This document shows, one piece after another, positions 36,438-46,788 of a stretch of 64,000 bases of DNA. The notes under the pieces were generated by a model. That model ran no database searches. It saw only the letters and a program-made list of their open reading frames with translations, and was not told where the DNA came from. The stretch is from an uncultured Caryophanales bacterium (GTDB lineage: Bacteria > Bacillota_I > Bacilli_A > RFN20 > CAG-826), in contig CAMORU010000002.1 in NCBI GenBank assembly GCA_946624155.1, positions 104,456-168,455 on the forward strand, read 5' to 3'. How positions within the stretch are numbered: the stretch's first letter is position 1; every line of letters begins with the position of its first letter. The translations under genes were made by a program, and so were the position numbers.

Positions 36438-38138
36438 ATGAAAAAGAACGGAATACTTCGTTTGCTTGGAATGATGTCATGCGTGGCACTCTTGTCTTCA
36501 TGTGGACAAAACAAAGCTGAAGATCCAAAACTTGTTGTTAAAACTCTACCTGAAACTATCCATATTGGTGATGTTTTAGACTTAGATGATTTCGTCAAGG
36601 CTGAAGGCACAAGCAAAACATTCGATGTCTATTTATACAAAGCAAGTCGCGAAATTGCTAGTTTAAGTGGACATAAAATCACAATTAAGGATGAAGGTGA
36701 AATTAAATTTAAAGTGTCCTTAGGTGATTATTCACAAACTATTAGTGTAAATAGTCTTGCTGAAATGCGTGATTATCTTGCTAGTACTTTCGCTTCTTAT
36801 ACAGGAGACTACATTGTTTCTGGTGCTGTGAGTCAGGATATTTTTATCCATAAACCTCAATATGCTGAAAGAATTCGTACTGTTTATGAAGGTGAAACTC
36901 CAACTTCACAATTAAGAGATGGCTATGTCTCACCAGAAAAGTCAGATGCTGTTTATAAATTTTCAGTAAATGCAAGTTATGAACCTAGCTATGCAGATAA
37001 AATCTACGCAAAAAGTGACATGGCTAAATACTATGGCTCATTTGGTGTTAATTTTTCAACTGCAACCCGTGGAACTACAACAGTTTCAGGTCAAAAACTT
37101 GAAACTTATCAACTCAAAACCATGCCTTTCCAAGATTTTGTAAGCAATGTATTAGTTTCTAACTATAAAGCTTACAAGTATTACACAACTGTTGATGGAG
37201 AAGGTAACTATGATGCAACTAGCACAACAAAGGGCTACGTTGATATCGCATTAACTGGTGTTAAATTTACTGTCATTGAAGATGATGGCAAATTCCCTGC
37301 GGCTTTGCTTTTTGGAAAAGTTGGCGGAAAAGAAACAATGGTTGATGTTCTTGCATTTTCAAATGGCAATGATGCAACTGGTGTTTCTGATGGAGTTATT
37401 GACTATTACCTTGATCAAGGCTTAGATGTCGGAACTGATTACCCAGGACAATTAAAGACTTTCTTTGAAGAAGGTATTGCCGAAAGAAAATCATATGTTG
37501 CTACATTCCAATATGGTTGGGTTGATGCTAATGGAGCAAGCATTGAGGCTCCAGACACTAGTGGTACCATTTTTGATGGTGTACCAAATGGTAAATCAAC
37601 TAGAGTCCTTAGCGAAAATGCTATTGTAACTATTGAAAATGATGTAATTGTTGAAGGTGTTGTTCAAAAGGACGGCATTGTTTACGATGTAAAGCTTGAC
37701 GGCACAACTCATGTTCCTTCAGCAAACCCAGATTATGCAGATGTTTATGAAGATAGATATCATTCATTATCTTTCATTGGCAACGATGAGACATGGGCAG
37801 ATGATATGCTTTATGTTAATGAAGAAAAAACTACTGAAGAAAATTTAGTTTTTGGTGCAAACTTAACAAGACATTATGAATTAATTGATTCAATTTGTTC
37901 TTGTGAAGATAATGCTTCAAAACTTATCCCAATTCTTTTCAAATATGAAAGTAGAGATATTAAAAGTTTCTTTAACTTTGATTTAAGTGTTAGAAATTCC
38001 GATGGTTTTATTTCTATTTCATATCAACTTACTTGGGAAAGAGGTGTCTATTATAAAGTTGGATTAGCAATTCAAGAAGACACTGAACACGCTTATGATG
38101 GATTAATCACTGATTTATTCAGTGAGTTGTTCCATTAA
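36438..38138 (+). CDS. Surface lipoprotein with Ig-like N-terminus, partner of the S8 protease
   Basis: 566 residues, lipobox LSSC (Cys22). Residues about 33-105 look like a short Ig-like domain (PETIHIGDVLDLDDFVKAEG). The remaining 460 residues are beta-rich and of no family I recognise. It opens an operon with a surface protease 20 bases downstream, followed by a peptide-binding lipoprotein. It could hold or deliver protein substrates or chaperone the protease; this is inference from position only. Confidence 0.65.
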   Translation: MKKNGILRLLGMMSCVALLSSCGQNKAEDPKLVVKTLPETIHIGDVLDLDDFVKAEGTSKTFDVYLYKASREIASLSGHKITIKDEGEIKFKVSLGDYSQTISVNSLAEMRDYLASTFASYTGDYIVSGAVSQDIFIHKPQYAERIRTVYEGETPTSQLRDGYVSPEKSDAVYKFSVNASYEPSYADKIYAKSDMAKYYGSFGVNFSTATRGTTTVSGQKLETYQLKTMPFQDFVSNVLVSNYKAYKYYTTVDGEGNYDATSTTKGYVDIALTGVKFTVIEDDGKFPAALLFGKVGGKETMVDVLAFSNGNDATGVSDGVIDYYLDQGLDVGTDYPGQLKTFFEEGIAERKSYVATFQYGWVDANGASIEAPDTSGTIFDGVPNGKSTRVLSENAIVTIENDVIVEGVVQKDGIVYDVKLDGTTHVPSANPDYADVYEDRYHSLSFIGNDETWADDMLYVNEEKTTEENLVFGANLTRHYELIDSICSCEDNASKLIPILFKYESRDIKSFFNFDLSVRNSDGFISISYQLTWERGVYYKVGLAIQEDTEHAYDGLITDLFSELFH

Positions 38139-38158
38139 TTCGGGAAGGAGGAAAAATT

Positions 38159-41100
38159 ATGTTTAAAGTTGGATTACTCTGCGGTGTAATTGCGGCTATA
38201 TCAGCTTCAGGCGCAAAATTAACTGTCGACAAAAAGTTTGAATCAAAACCAATTGATGCACAGTTCATTTTAGAGCTTAAGGATGATATTGATACTATTT
38301 CACCCGAAAAAGCACTTAATCAACAAAAAGCAGTTTTTAGCAGAATTAAGAATTCTATAAACAAAAACGCTACTTTAGATAAGAATTTTACTATCTTAAA
38401 TAATGCTTTTGCGATTTCTGCAAATAAAGAAGATAAAGATGCTTTAAAAGCTCTTCCTGGTGTCGCATTTGTTACTGAAAATGGTACACACATTGTTAAA
38501 AAGAGCCAAGGTTCAATGATTAGCCTTGATTTATCAAAAGGTTATCGTTCGCCTGGTGAAGTTGAAAAGAATGCTTCAGCTGAAACAATGAATAAACCAA
38601 GCGATAGTAACGAAGGTGAAGGCACATTAATCGCTGTATTAGATAACGAATTCTATCTTAGAGGTGTTCATACCCCTACAGAAAAAGAAGCATCTGAAGG
38701 CGATGATGGAAGTGCATATTATCACGAAACTTATACTGAACTTCCAGCAGGAACAAAGACAAGACTTAAATTTGCCGATGTTTCGCACTTATTTAAAACA
38801 CATGCTCGTGGCTACGCTGAAGATTTAGGCGGATACGTCAATGAGCGTGGTGTTGAAGGTTCTTTCTATTTTAATAATAAAGTTCCATTCTATTTTGACT
38901 ATGCTGGTGATAGCTACTCTGGTGGTAGTTATGGTGCAAAACCAGACTTTAATGTTGAATCAACTGTTGATCTTCACGGATCTCACGTTTCTTCAATTGC
39001 TGCTGGTAATGCTGATACCTATAAAGGTATTGCACCAAAAGCTCAATTAGTTTTAATGAAAGTCTTCACTGACATTCACAAAACACCTTTCTCTGATGCT
39101 GCAAAACTTGGAGAATATGGAAGATTTAACGAGCTTGCCTTTATTGAAGCTCTTGAAGACTGTATTACAATCGGTGTTGACGCAATTAACGTCTCGATTG
39201 GTAGTGACTTAAGTGACTTCGAAGAGGGCACAATTTCTCAAAGGACATTACAAAAGATTTCTGACCACGGAATTTTATCTTCTATTTCCGCAGGTAACTC
39301 CGGAAAGATGTCTTATGCATTTTTAGGTGGTTATGCAAACTGGACACGTGACGTCGTTGAAACTGGCATTATGGGTTCGTTTGCTAATAATAGATCAACA
39401 ATGACTGTCGCATCTGGTCAACCAGAAGAAACATTCTATGCTGACTCACTTGAAATTGCCGGCAAGACAGTTCCATATAATGACCAAGTAGTAAATGTTG
39501 AAGGACGTTCAATTGACTATCCAGATAACGAACATAGACTTGTTGAACTTATTAATGGTGGAATTGTTGACCCAGAAGCTGATGGTTTTGAACCAACTCC
39601 TGAACAACAAGAAATTGAAATCCCTTATGAATATTTAGGCGGATTCGGTGAAGAAAAAGACTATAAAGACAAAGATGTCGCAAACAAAATTGTAGTTATA
39701 AATCGTGGTAAGATTAATTTCTCTGTAAAATATGAGACTGCTGCAAATCACGGTGCAAAAGGTTTAATCATTATTAATAATGATCCAACCGAACAAGACT
39801 TTACTTTCCGTTGTGACTTTGGTGATAGTTCTAAAACCATTAAATTCCCAATTGTTATCACATTATTTAAAGATCAAAAAATATTTGAAGATAATAGATC
39901 TGGTGTATTTAAAATACACAGAAATACATTATCTGAAAACCCACTAGCACGTACAATTTCTGACTTCTCATCTGATGGTGCTACATTCGACCTTGATTTA
40001 AAACCAGAAATTACAACTCCTGGTACAAATATTAAAGGTGCTGTCTGGCCACAAACAAAATTAGAGAAGAAACCAGAAAATAAATATCGTTCATACGAAT
40101 ACTTCAATGGTACATCAATGGCCGCTCCTAACTATGAAGGTGCTATGGCTCTTGTCTTATCAAAGGTTGCTAAAGAAGGATCACTTGCAGAAATTAAAGC
40201 TGAAAGAGAAGTCATTGATATGAAGATGATGTCTACAGCCAACCCAATGCGTGATGCTGATGATGAGGACTCATCAACAGTAGAAGAATTAACTTCACCA
40301 CGTATGCAAGGTGCTGGTATGGTTGACCTTGAAGGCGCTTATAATACTGATGTCTATCTTGAAGGATTTGATTCATTAAATAATGAACCAAATAAAAAAG
40401 CTAAAATTGTGTTAAGAAATAACGAAGATATTGCTAAAGGTGATATCAATCTTGCATTCTTAGCGCATAATGCTGGTTCAGCTGATAGATCATATGAAGT
40501 CTCATTCAATGTTATGAGACCTGCAGTTGCTTGGAGTAATAAAGTTTTATCTAAGGACTATCATGATCCAGTTGAAGTTGACTCCGTTAAGTCAATTCCT
40601 GGTTGGGAATACTATTCCTTCGAAGAAGGAAAAGTTATTCCAGCTGAAGGAAGTGCTAGCTATAAAGATGTTGTCAAAGTTAGCAGAGATATTAAATATT
40701 ACAAATCTGCGGACGAATACGATGAAGATAAAGGAATTGATAATCCATCTGGGTTAATTGAAAAAGGCTTATATTTCTATGATGGTAAATCAACTTCATC
40801 CCCAAAAATGGAGAACTGGAAGTTAGTACCTGAGAGCGAATATCAATCAATTAAAGATGTTGAAATTGCTAAAGTAGATTGTGGTTCAATCACAGTTCAC
40901 GCTAATAGCACTGAAACAATTGAACTTGATACATATTCACTTACTGGTGCTCAAAAAGATGAAATCCAAAGACTTTATGCACATGGTACATATATTGAAG
41001 GATTTATCACACTTAAAGCATCAGGAGACTTCCCAGACTTATCAATGCCTTACATGGGTTTCTACTCACTATCTGATAGAGTCAATGGTGGCACATACGA

Positions 41101-42292
41101 AGATGCCGATGTTGTTGAACCATTCTCATTCGAGAAGGATTCGAAAAAATTCTACGGTAGTGATCTTGCCAATGACGTTGCTAAATCACTTCTTGGCAAA
41201 GATATGGCTGATATGGGATCACTCATGGTTGCAGGCTATTCTAAAACCATTGACCAGCTTAATACTAACAAAGTATTAACAAATGATATTAGTTTCAAAG
41301 ATTTCTCTGGATTCTATGAGGTTGGAACAAGACCTTACCCATTCTCTGATGAAGGAGTTAAAGATCCTGGTAAAAACATTTACTTAGGTAATCCACAAAA
41401 ATCTAATACTCTTATAATTCAACAATTCGTTTATAGATCAGTAAAAGATAACTTCTTTACAATCACAAATAAGAAAACTGGTAAAGAGGTTTACCGCTCT
41501 GCTCTAGAAGACTCATTGTTTGGTGCAACAGCTGGCAAATATGCTCTTTATAAATCACATGTTGATGGCTCATATCTGGGCGCAGGTTACGTGTCGCATA
41601 GAGCGTGGGCATTAGTTCCTTTATATGATGTTACTACAAGAAAAGCATTCGCAAGTGGCGAATATGAACTTAAATTCAACTATCAATTAGCTGGAACTAG
41701 TAGCTGGGTTTCTAAAGCATATACACTACACATTGACTCTGATACTCCAGTTATTAAGTCAATTACTGAGTTTAGAGATAATGGTAAAGACAAAGTTCGC
41801 GTAACTTATAAAGATGCAAAAGTCTCTTATGCAATTATCGGCTCAGTACAAGTTGATGTTATGTATGATAAAGAAAATAAGGTGTTCTACTCAGAAGTAG
41901 ACAAGTCTATCTTAGAATCTGCTCTTGCAAGCTCGAAGAAAACCTCTTTATCAGATAGTAGACTCCTAATTAAAGTCATTGACTATGCTAGGGGTGAAAC
42001 AACAGCAATTTGCCATTTCGGAAATAGTTTATCTAATTTCGTAATTGCACAAGGAAGCGAATTCACTATTAATCACGACTTCAAGTATGAAAATGGAAAA
42101 GTAAGGTTCATTGAAGTTGATGAAAATGGTGTAGAACATAAATACACTCCAAAATACGGAGTAAAAATCTCTGTTGGAGGTTCAGGTTCAACTGCGGAAG
42201 GAACTGGCTCCGGCAAACGAGGCTTCTTCGCTGCCATCGCTGACTTCTTTAGAAGAATAGGTGAATGGTTTGCCTCACTCTTTAGAAAATAA
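38159..42292 (+). CDS. Cell-envelope S8 (subtilisin-like) protease
   Basis: 1377 residues. Short signal peptide (1-20), an inhibitor-I9-like propeptide (about 30-115), then the S8 domain with the full triad: LIAVLDNEF (Asp162), DLHGSHVSSIAAG (His273) and FNGTSMAAP (Ser653); ISAGNSG near 378 supplies the oxyanion Asn. A PA domain (KIVVINRGKINFSVKYE, GLIIINND) is inserted before Ser, as in C5a peptidase and lactocepin. Fibronectin- or Ig-like domains follow to about 1310. The C-terminus has no LPXTG; it ends in an amphipathic, aromatic and Arg-rich helix (FFRRIGEWFASLFRK). It should cut extracellular proteins into peptides for the Opp system encoded downstream. Confidence 0.92.
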   Translation: MFKVGLLCGVIAAISASGAKLTVDKKFESKPIDAQFILELKDDIDTISPEKALNQQKAVFSRIKNSINKNATLDKNFTILNNAFAISANKEDKDALKALPGVAFVTENGTHIVKKSQGSMISLDLSKGYRSPGEVEKNASAETMNKPSDSNEGEGTLIAVLDNEFYLRGVHTPTEKEASEGDDGSAYYHETYTELPAGTKTRLKFADVSHLFKTHARGYAEDLGGYVNERGVEGSFYFNNKVPFYFDYAGDSYSGGSYGAKPDFNVESTVDLHGSHVSSIAAGNADTYKGIAPKAQLVLMKVFTDIHKTPFSDAAKLGEYGRFNELAFIEALEDCITIGVDAINVSIGSDLSDFEEGTISQRTLQKISDHGILSSISAGNSGKMSYAFLGGYANWTRDVVETGIMGSFANNRSTMTVASGQPEETFYADSLEIAGKTVPYNDQVVNVEGRSIDYPDNEHRLVELINGGIVDPEADGFEPTPEQQEIEIPYEYLGGFGEEKDYKDKDVANKIVVINRGKINFSVKYETAANHGAKGLIIINNDPTEQDFTFRCDFGDSSKTIKFPIVITLFKDQKIFEDNRSGVFKIHRNTLSENPLARTISDFSSDGATFDLDLKPEITTPGTNIKGAVWPQTKLEKKPENKYRSYEYFNGTSMAAPNYEGAMALVLSKVAKEGSLAEIKAEREVIDMKMMSTANPMRDADDEDSSTVEELTSPRMQGAGMVDLEGAYNTDVYLEGFDSLNNEPNKKAKIVLRNNEDIAKGDINLAFLAHNAGSADRSYEVSFNVMRPAVAWSNKVLSKDYHDPVEVDSVKSIPGWEYYSFEEGKVIPAEGSASYKDVVKVSRDIKYYKSADEYDEDKGIDNPSGLIEKGLYFYDGKSTSSPKMENWKLVPESEYQSIKDVEIAKVDCGSITVHANSTETIELDTYSLTGAQKDEIQRLYAHGTYIEGFITLKASGDFPDLSMPYMGFYSLSDRVNGGTYEDADVVEPFSFEKDSKKFYGSDLANDVAKSLLGKDMADMGSLMVAGYSKTIDQLNTNKVLTNDISFKDFSGFYEVGTRPYPFSDEGVKDPGKNIYLGNPQKSNTLIIQQFVYRSVKDNFFTITNKKTGKEVYRSALEDSLFGATAGKYALYKSHVDGSYLGAGYVSHRAWALVPLYDVTTRKAFASGEYELKFNYQLAGTSSWVSKAYTLHIDSDTPVIKSITEFRDNGKDKVRVTYKDAKVSYAIIGSVQVDVMYDKENKVFYSEVDKSILESALASSKKTSLSDSRLLIKVIDYARGETTAICHFGNSLSNFVIAQGSEFTINHDFKYENGKVRFIEVDENGVEHKYTPKYGVKISVGGSGSTAEGTGSGKRGFFAAIADFFRRIGEWFASLFRK

Positions 42293-42306
42293 AGGAGGAA
42301 AATAAA

Positions 42307-45300
42307 ATGAAAAATGCAAAAAAATTATTCATTCTCTCATTAACTGCTCTTGGTACAGTTACCATGACTGGTTGTGATTTATTCAACAAGGATGAAAAAT
42401 CTAAAATTGGCTACTCTTTCTCTGTAGCTCTTCAAAGTGGAGCTTCAGTTGTTGAGATTGGCAAAAAACAACAAATTGTTGTCTATGACAACGGTGAAGA
42501 CAATAAAGATCGTAGCTTTACTTATAAGTCAACCAACTCCGCAGTTGCAAAAGTTGATGCAAATGGATCCGTTACACCAGTGAGCGAAGGTAGAGTTAAT
42601 TTCTTGGTCACTGAAAAGAAATCCAATAAGAAACGTTATTTAAAGAAAGAAATCGTTGTTTCTAAAAAAGCTACAAATGCTTCTGGTGGTTTTAACTTTT
42701 CAGGCGGTACAAGTGCCACTGATCTTAAAACTCGTGCTGAAATTTTAGGCAAACTTGAGAAATACGCAATGGATTCACATTTAACAGGAATCACTTTATT
42801 TGATAATGGTGGTTATGTTAAATATGCTGATCGTGTTGTAATTCCAACTGCTCCAGATACAAATCCAGAAGCACCTCAACCACATAAATACATCCAAGGT
42901 TTTGGCTTCGGTGTTTTATCTGATGGTGAATTAAATGGAACTCTTCCTGGAACAGATACAGGAATTAAGTATCCAAGCTTTTACCACACATCTTTTAGCC
43001 AAGACTCATTAAAAATCAACATGTATAGTGCAACTGGTTCACAAGTTAGTGATCTTGCAAGCTACATTTCAGCTTCATACTGGGGCACAAAACTTAATGA
43101 AACAAAAGATGACTATGAATGGATGCCATCGCTTGCTATGGATAAAGTTTATAAGCCAATACTAGATGCAAACGGTGTTCCAACAGGTGAAAATGAGACA
43201 ACTTTAACTGATAATGTTGATCCAATTCCAATTGAAAAACCAAATAAAGCTAAGCTTTATCGTAAGTGGAGAATTTACGTTAAAACCGATGCGACTTTTG
43301 CTAAGGGATTAAAATTTACTAAATTTAAACCACAAGCTGACAGAACTTTAGACGGCGTAATTGATGATAGTTGGAATAATAGAGGTGTAACAATTGAAGA
43401 CTATTTATTCCCTTATAAATTACTTCTTACCGGATCAAATAATTTAATCCGTGGTACCGAAATGGCCAATGATACTTCTTATGGAATTAAAGGCGCACAA
43501 CGTTATTTTAATGAGACTAAGAGTATTACAGATACTACTAAAATCAATGCTAAATGGAAAAATTATATAAGTACTGGGAAACTAGGCTTATCTACTGGAG
43601 CAGATAAAGATGGTGCTCAACCATATATTGATATTGAATTAATTAACCCAATTGACGCATTTACTGCAAAATATACTCTTTCAAGCAATTTAGTTTCACC
43701 TCTTCCGGAAGCATTCTTTGTTGGTCCAGATGCTATTAGTGCTGTAAAGGGTACTTCCCCAAAAGATGGAACAATGAATAAATCTGCCGAGATTTATGGT
43801 ACATTTAACAATGGCGAACATAACGAAATACTTAATAACACAATTTGTTTAGGCCCTTACACCTTAACAAAATGGACTAAAGAAAGAGAAATCGTATTTA
43901 CTACTAATAATAAGACCACTGGCAGCGGTAATAGCCATGTAAAATGGTATGAAGTAGATGAAGGTAGATACAAAATTAACGGTATTTACTTTAAGAGAAT
44001 TCAAACTGATACCGATACTGAAAAGAACTGGAAACAATTCAAAGAAGGAAATCTTGACTCTGCTGGCGTTCCAACAAGCCAAATTAAAACAGAAAAAGGT
44101 AAAGCCCTTGCTACTAAAGGTGATTCAACATTCAAATTGAATGTTAATTCCTGTACACAAACTGAATGGGATAAACTTTTCTGGAAAACTGGCAAAGCAC
44201 AAGCTAGATGGAAATGTAAAGATTGGATGTCTAACCAAGATTTCTTGGATGGTTTATTCTACTCAATTGATAGAAAAGCATTCGCTGACAAGCGTGGTGT
44301 TTCTCCATCTGTTAACTATTTCTCTGATGCATATCAAATGAGAAACTCAGAAGGTGGTTCTTCATATAACGAGACCGATGCACACAAAGAGGCTGTCAAA
44401 GGTTATGCTGAAAACTATGGTTATAACAAAGATAAAGCAATTGATTGCTTTAGAAACGCTGTAAAACAACTTAATGCTGATGGTAAATTGCCATTAGGCA
44501 CAAAAGAAAAACCAACACCTATTTCAATTCACATTATGTGGATGTATCAAACTGATAAAAAAGAATATGGTAACGATATTAAGTACTATTTCGAAAGTGC
44601 ATTTAACAATGATGCAGTTTGTGGTGGTAGAGTTAAATTAACAGTTGAACAAGGCAATGTTACAAACTGGGAAGACGTTTATAATGTTTATATGATGCAA
44701 GGTCGTTTTGATCTTGGCTTTGGTGCTATTTCTGGTAATACATATAATCCATTAAACTTCTTAGAGGTTTTAAAAAGCGATAACTCATCCGGATTTACTC
44801 TTAACTGGGGTCCTGATACATCTAAGATTGATCCAAAGAATCCTATTATTTATAAAGGACAAAAGTGGTCATTCGATGCTCTTTGGGAAGTCGCCGATCA
44901 TGGTGGTATTGTTGAAAATGGTCAAAAGATCAAACCTGTTAGATCATGTACAGCAAATCTTCCTACTGCTTTAGGTGGTGGAGATCTTCCAATCATTGAT
45001 AGCGAAAAAGCTCTTTATCAAGGCTTTAGAATGGAACTTCCTGTTGATTTTGCTGAGTATGATAAGGCAGGTCAAACAGCAACATTTGATGTAAATAGAT
45101 TAGATTGCTATGTTTATGGCTATGGTAACGTAACTCTTGCTGAAAATACAAAAGATAGCGGCACCAAGATTTATTATGATAAATCTAATCCAAATGACAA
45201 AAAGATTGTTGTCGAGGTATCTTCTGAAACTGCTCAGATTGTAAATGAAGCAATTAAAACTGCAAATAACTGGACAGAAACATATACAGGCGATAAGAAA

Positions 45301-45435
45301 TGGCAAAATAATCCATTTGTTTTATCAAAACTTGGAGAAAAAGGATTATTCTGTTGGGAACTTTACTACGAATTAGTAATTAATGGTGGTGCTCCATCTA
45401 TTAACTACGCAGAAGTTAAGAACTCAGATAATTAA
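42307..45435 (+). CDS. oppA: Oversized oligopeptide-binding lipoprotein (OppA family)
   Basis: 1042 residues, nearly double a usual OppA (about 540-600). Lipobox MTGC (Cys23). An Ig-like Big_2 domain (about 40-125, ending SAVAKVDANGSVTPVSEGRV) precedes the family 5 binding-protein fold. Its second half is clear: WMSNQDFLDGLFYSIDRKAFA, FRNAVKQLNADGKLP and YNPLNFLEVLKSDNSSG. Extra material is spread through the first lobe. It should capture peptides released by the protease encoded just before it and hand them to OppBC, encoded after one more gene. A good ribosome site (AAAGGAGG) precedes it. No internal frame break is seen. Confidence 0.88.
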   Translation: MKNAKKLFILSLTALGTVTMTGCDLFNKDEKSKIGYSFSVALQSGASVVEIGKKQQIVVYDNGEDNKDRSFTYKSTNSAVAKVDANGSVTPVSEGRVNFLVTEKKSNKKRYLKKEIVVSKKATNASGGFNFSGGTSATDLKTRAEILGKLEKYAMDSHLTGITLFDNGGYVKYADRVVIPTAPDTNPEAPQPHKYIQGFGFGVLSDGELNGTLPGTDTGIKYPSFYHTSFSQDSLKINMYSATGSQVSDLASYISASYWGTKLNETKDDYEWMPSLAMDKVYKPILDANGVPTGENETTLTDNVDPIPIEKPNKAKLYRKWRIYVKTDATFAKGLKFTKFKPQADRTLDGVIDDSWNNRGVTIEDYLFPYKLLLTGSNNLIRGTEMANDTSYGIKGAQRYFNETKSITDTTKINAKWKNYISTGKLGLSTGADKDGAQPYIDIELINPIDAFTAKYTLSSNLVSPLPEAFFVGPDAISAVKGTSPKDGTMNKSAEIYGTFNNGEHNEILNNTICLGPYTLTKWTKEREIVFTTNNKTTGSGNSHVKWYEVDEGRYKINGIYFKRIQTDTDTEKNWKQFKEGNLDSAGVPTSQIKTEKGKALATKGDSTFKLNVNSCTQTEWDKLFWKTGKAQARWKCKDWMSNQDFLDGLFYSIDRKAFADKRGVSPSVNYFSDAYQMRNSEGGSSYNETDAHKEAVKGYAENYGYNKDKAIDCFRNAVKQLNADGKLPLGTKEKPTPISIHIMWMYQTDKKEYGNDIKYYFESAFNNDAVCGGRVKLTVEQGNVTNWEDVYNVYMMQGRFDLGFGAISGNTYNPLNFLEVLKSDNSSGFTLNWGPDTSKIDPKNPIIYKGQKWSFDALWEVADHGGIVENGQKIKPVRSCTANLPTALGGGDLPIIDSEKALYQGFRMELPVDFAEYDKAGQTATFDVNRLDCYVYGYGNVTLAENTKDSGTKIYYDKSNPNDKKIVVEVSSETAQIVNEAIKTANNWTETYTGDKKWQNNPFVLSKLGEKGLFCWELYYELVINGGAPSINYAEVKNSDN

Positions 45436-45454
45436 AAATAAGGAGGGCACAAAA

Positions 45455-46633
45455 ATGAAAAAAAGATTTGTTACTCTTCTTACTGGTGCAATTGCCACTC
45501 TTGCCCTAACTTCTTGTGGCGCATCAAATGTTGAAGAATTCGATTTCGCTGGTTTAGGCTATCGTGATTACGATTATCTGGCTTTAAAAAGCGTAATGAT
45601 GAATATGCAAGTAGGAGACAAGAAAGCCGTTGATTTAAGGGCTTATCCTGTTTCCTATGCTTCTTCAAGCGTTACATTTACTTCAAGTAATACTAAAGTT
45701 GCTACAGTTGATAAAAAAGGAAACGTTAAAGCTGTTTCACAAGGTGTTTGTGATATAGTTGTAACATCTAAAGACAAGGTTTTCTCAAACTCTGTTAGAG
45801 TAGTCGTTTCTAAAAAATCTTCATCGACTGGATGCGCAACAGCTTTAAATTATATCTCATCAGTTTATGAAGATGAGGGATATGAAGCGCCTACAAAGGT
45901 TTTGCGCTATGAATATTCTGAAGAGCTTTATTATTGTGAAGATGTACTTGATCACGGTACGCAAGATTACGAAGCAATGGGTTACAATTCAAAGACCGGT
46001 TACTTCTTTGTTGAAGGTCCATCAGTGTATGTTAAAACTCAACATGGTGATCCTGAAGTGAAGGAAGGAAAATGGATTTTTTATCCTATTAACTATGGTC
46101 TTGCAACAAGACTTATTCACATCACTCCAACAGTAAAGAATTACTTCGATATTAACACTGCTAACTATAATACTCCAGATGATATCATCAGAGATGTAAC
46201 TAATTCTTTCTTCGTTTCTGGTGAAGAAATTATCGATAATTTAATGAAAAATTACTCCGGCAAAGATTTATTTGAAGAAATGGCAAGCGAAAGCGGTGTT
46301 AAGTTTTATTCAGTTGACAATAAATCTGTATACTTCTCCATGAGCGCAAGTGACAGTGGTTATGTTGTTGAAGCTGATGATGAACTTAATTATTTCGACA
46401 TCCCAGCCGAAACGTCTTATGATATCGCTATGGATGAAGAGCTCTTCAATTCCGCTGGAAAAACATTAGGTATGAATCTTTCCTATAGGATGTATTACAA
46501 ACTTAATGATGGAAAGAACTGGAGAAGGGAACTTAATAGAAGCCAAAAATATGACAGCGATTTTGAAGAATATAAATATCAAGACCCTTCAAATAATGGC
46601 TTTACATTAGTCGATTCATTGTATGATTTATAA
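45455..46633 (+). CDS. Lipoprotein with Ig-like domain in the protease/peptide operon
   Basis: 392 residues from ATG 45455, chosen because AGGAGGG lies just upstream and the signal peptide starts there (lipobox LTSC, Cys21). Residues about 45-120 are a Big_2 Ig-like domain (SVTFTSSNTKVATVDKKG). The remaining 270 residues, rich in Tyr, Asp and Glu, match no family I know. Last gene before a terminator. A role in peptide capture is only suggested by position. Confidence 0.65.
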   Translation: MKKRFVTLLTGAIATLALTSCGASNVEEFDFAGLGYRDYDYLALKSVMMNMQVGDKKAVDLRAYPVSYASSSVTFTSSNTKVATVDKKGNVKAVSQGVCDIVVTSKDKVFSNSVRVVVSKKSSSTGCATALNYISSVYEDEGYEAPTKVLRYEYSEELYYCEDVLDHGTQDYEAMGYNSKTGYFFVEGPSVYVKTQHGDPEVKEGKWIFYPINYGLATRLIHITPTVKNYFDINTANYNTPDDIIRDVTNSFFVSGEEIIDNLMKNYSGKDLFEEMASESGVKFYSVDNKSVYFSMSASDSGYVVEADDELNYFDIPAETSYDIAMDEELFNSAGKTLGMNLSYRMYYKLNDGKNWRRELNRSQKYDSDFEEYKYQDPSNNGFTLVDSLYDL

Positions 46634-46657
46634 TTTATAAGCAAAGCTTATATAACT

Positions 46658-46684
46658 AAGGCGACCGTAATGGTTGCCTTTTTT
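46658..46684 (+). terminator. Rho-independent terminator
   Basis: AAGGCGACC (46658-46666), loop GTAAT, GGTTGCCTT (46672-46680), T tract. It separates the protease/lipoprotein operon from oppBCDF. Confidence 0.85.
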
Positions 46685-46703
46685 ATATTATAAAAAAAGA
46701 TTA

Positions 46704-46732
46704 TTGATTAAGATATGCAAGTTATATATAAT
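46704..46732 (+). promoter_or_regulatory. Promoter of oppBCDF
   Basis: TTGATT (46704-46709), 17-base spacer, TATAAT (46727-46732), with a second overlapping TATAAT at 46732-46737. Predicted start of transcription at about 46740. Confidence 0.75.
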
Positions 46733-46739
46733 ATAATGC

Positions 46740-46755
46740 GTGTTTTGCGAAACAC
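46740..46755 (+). promoter_or_regulatory. Inverted repeat at the opp transcription start
   Basis: GTGTTTTGCGAAACAC has arms GTGTTT/AAACAC around TGCG and begins at the predicted +1. It may be an operator or a short 5'-leader hairpin. It is followed by about 33 bases without a well-spaced Shine-Dalgarno site. Confidence 0.45.
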
Positions 46756-46788
46756 ATTAAAAAAACTGAGGTTTTTAAATATTTATTT

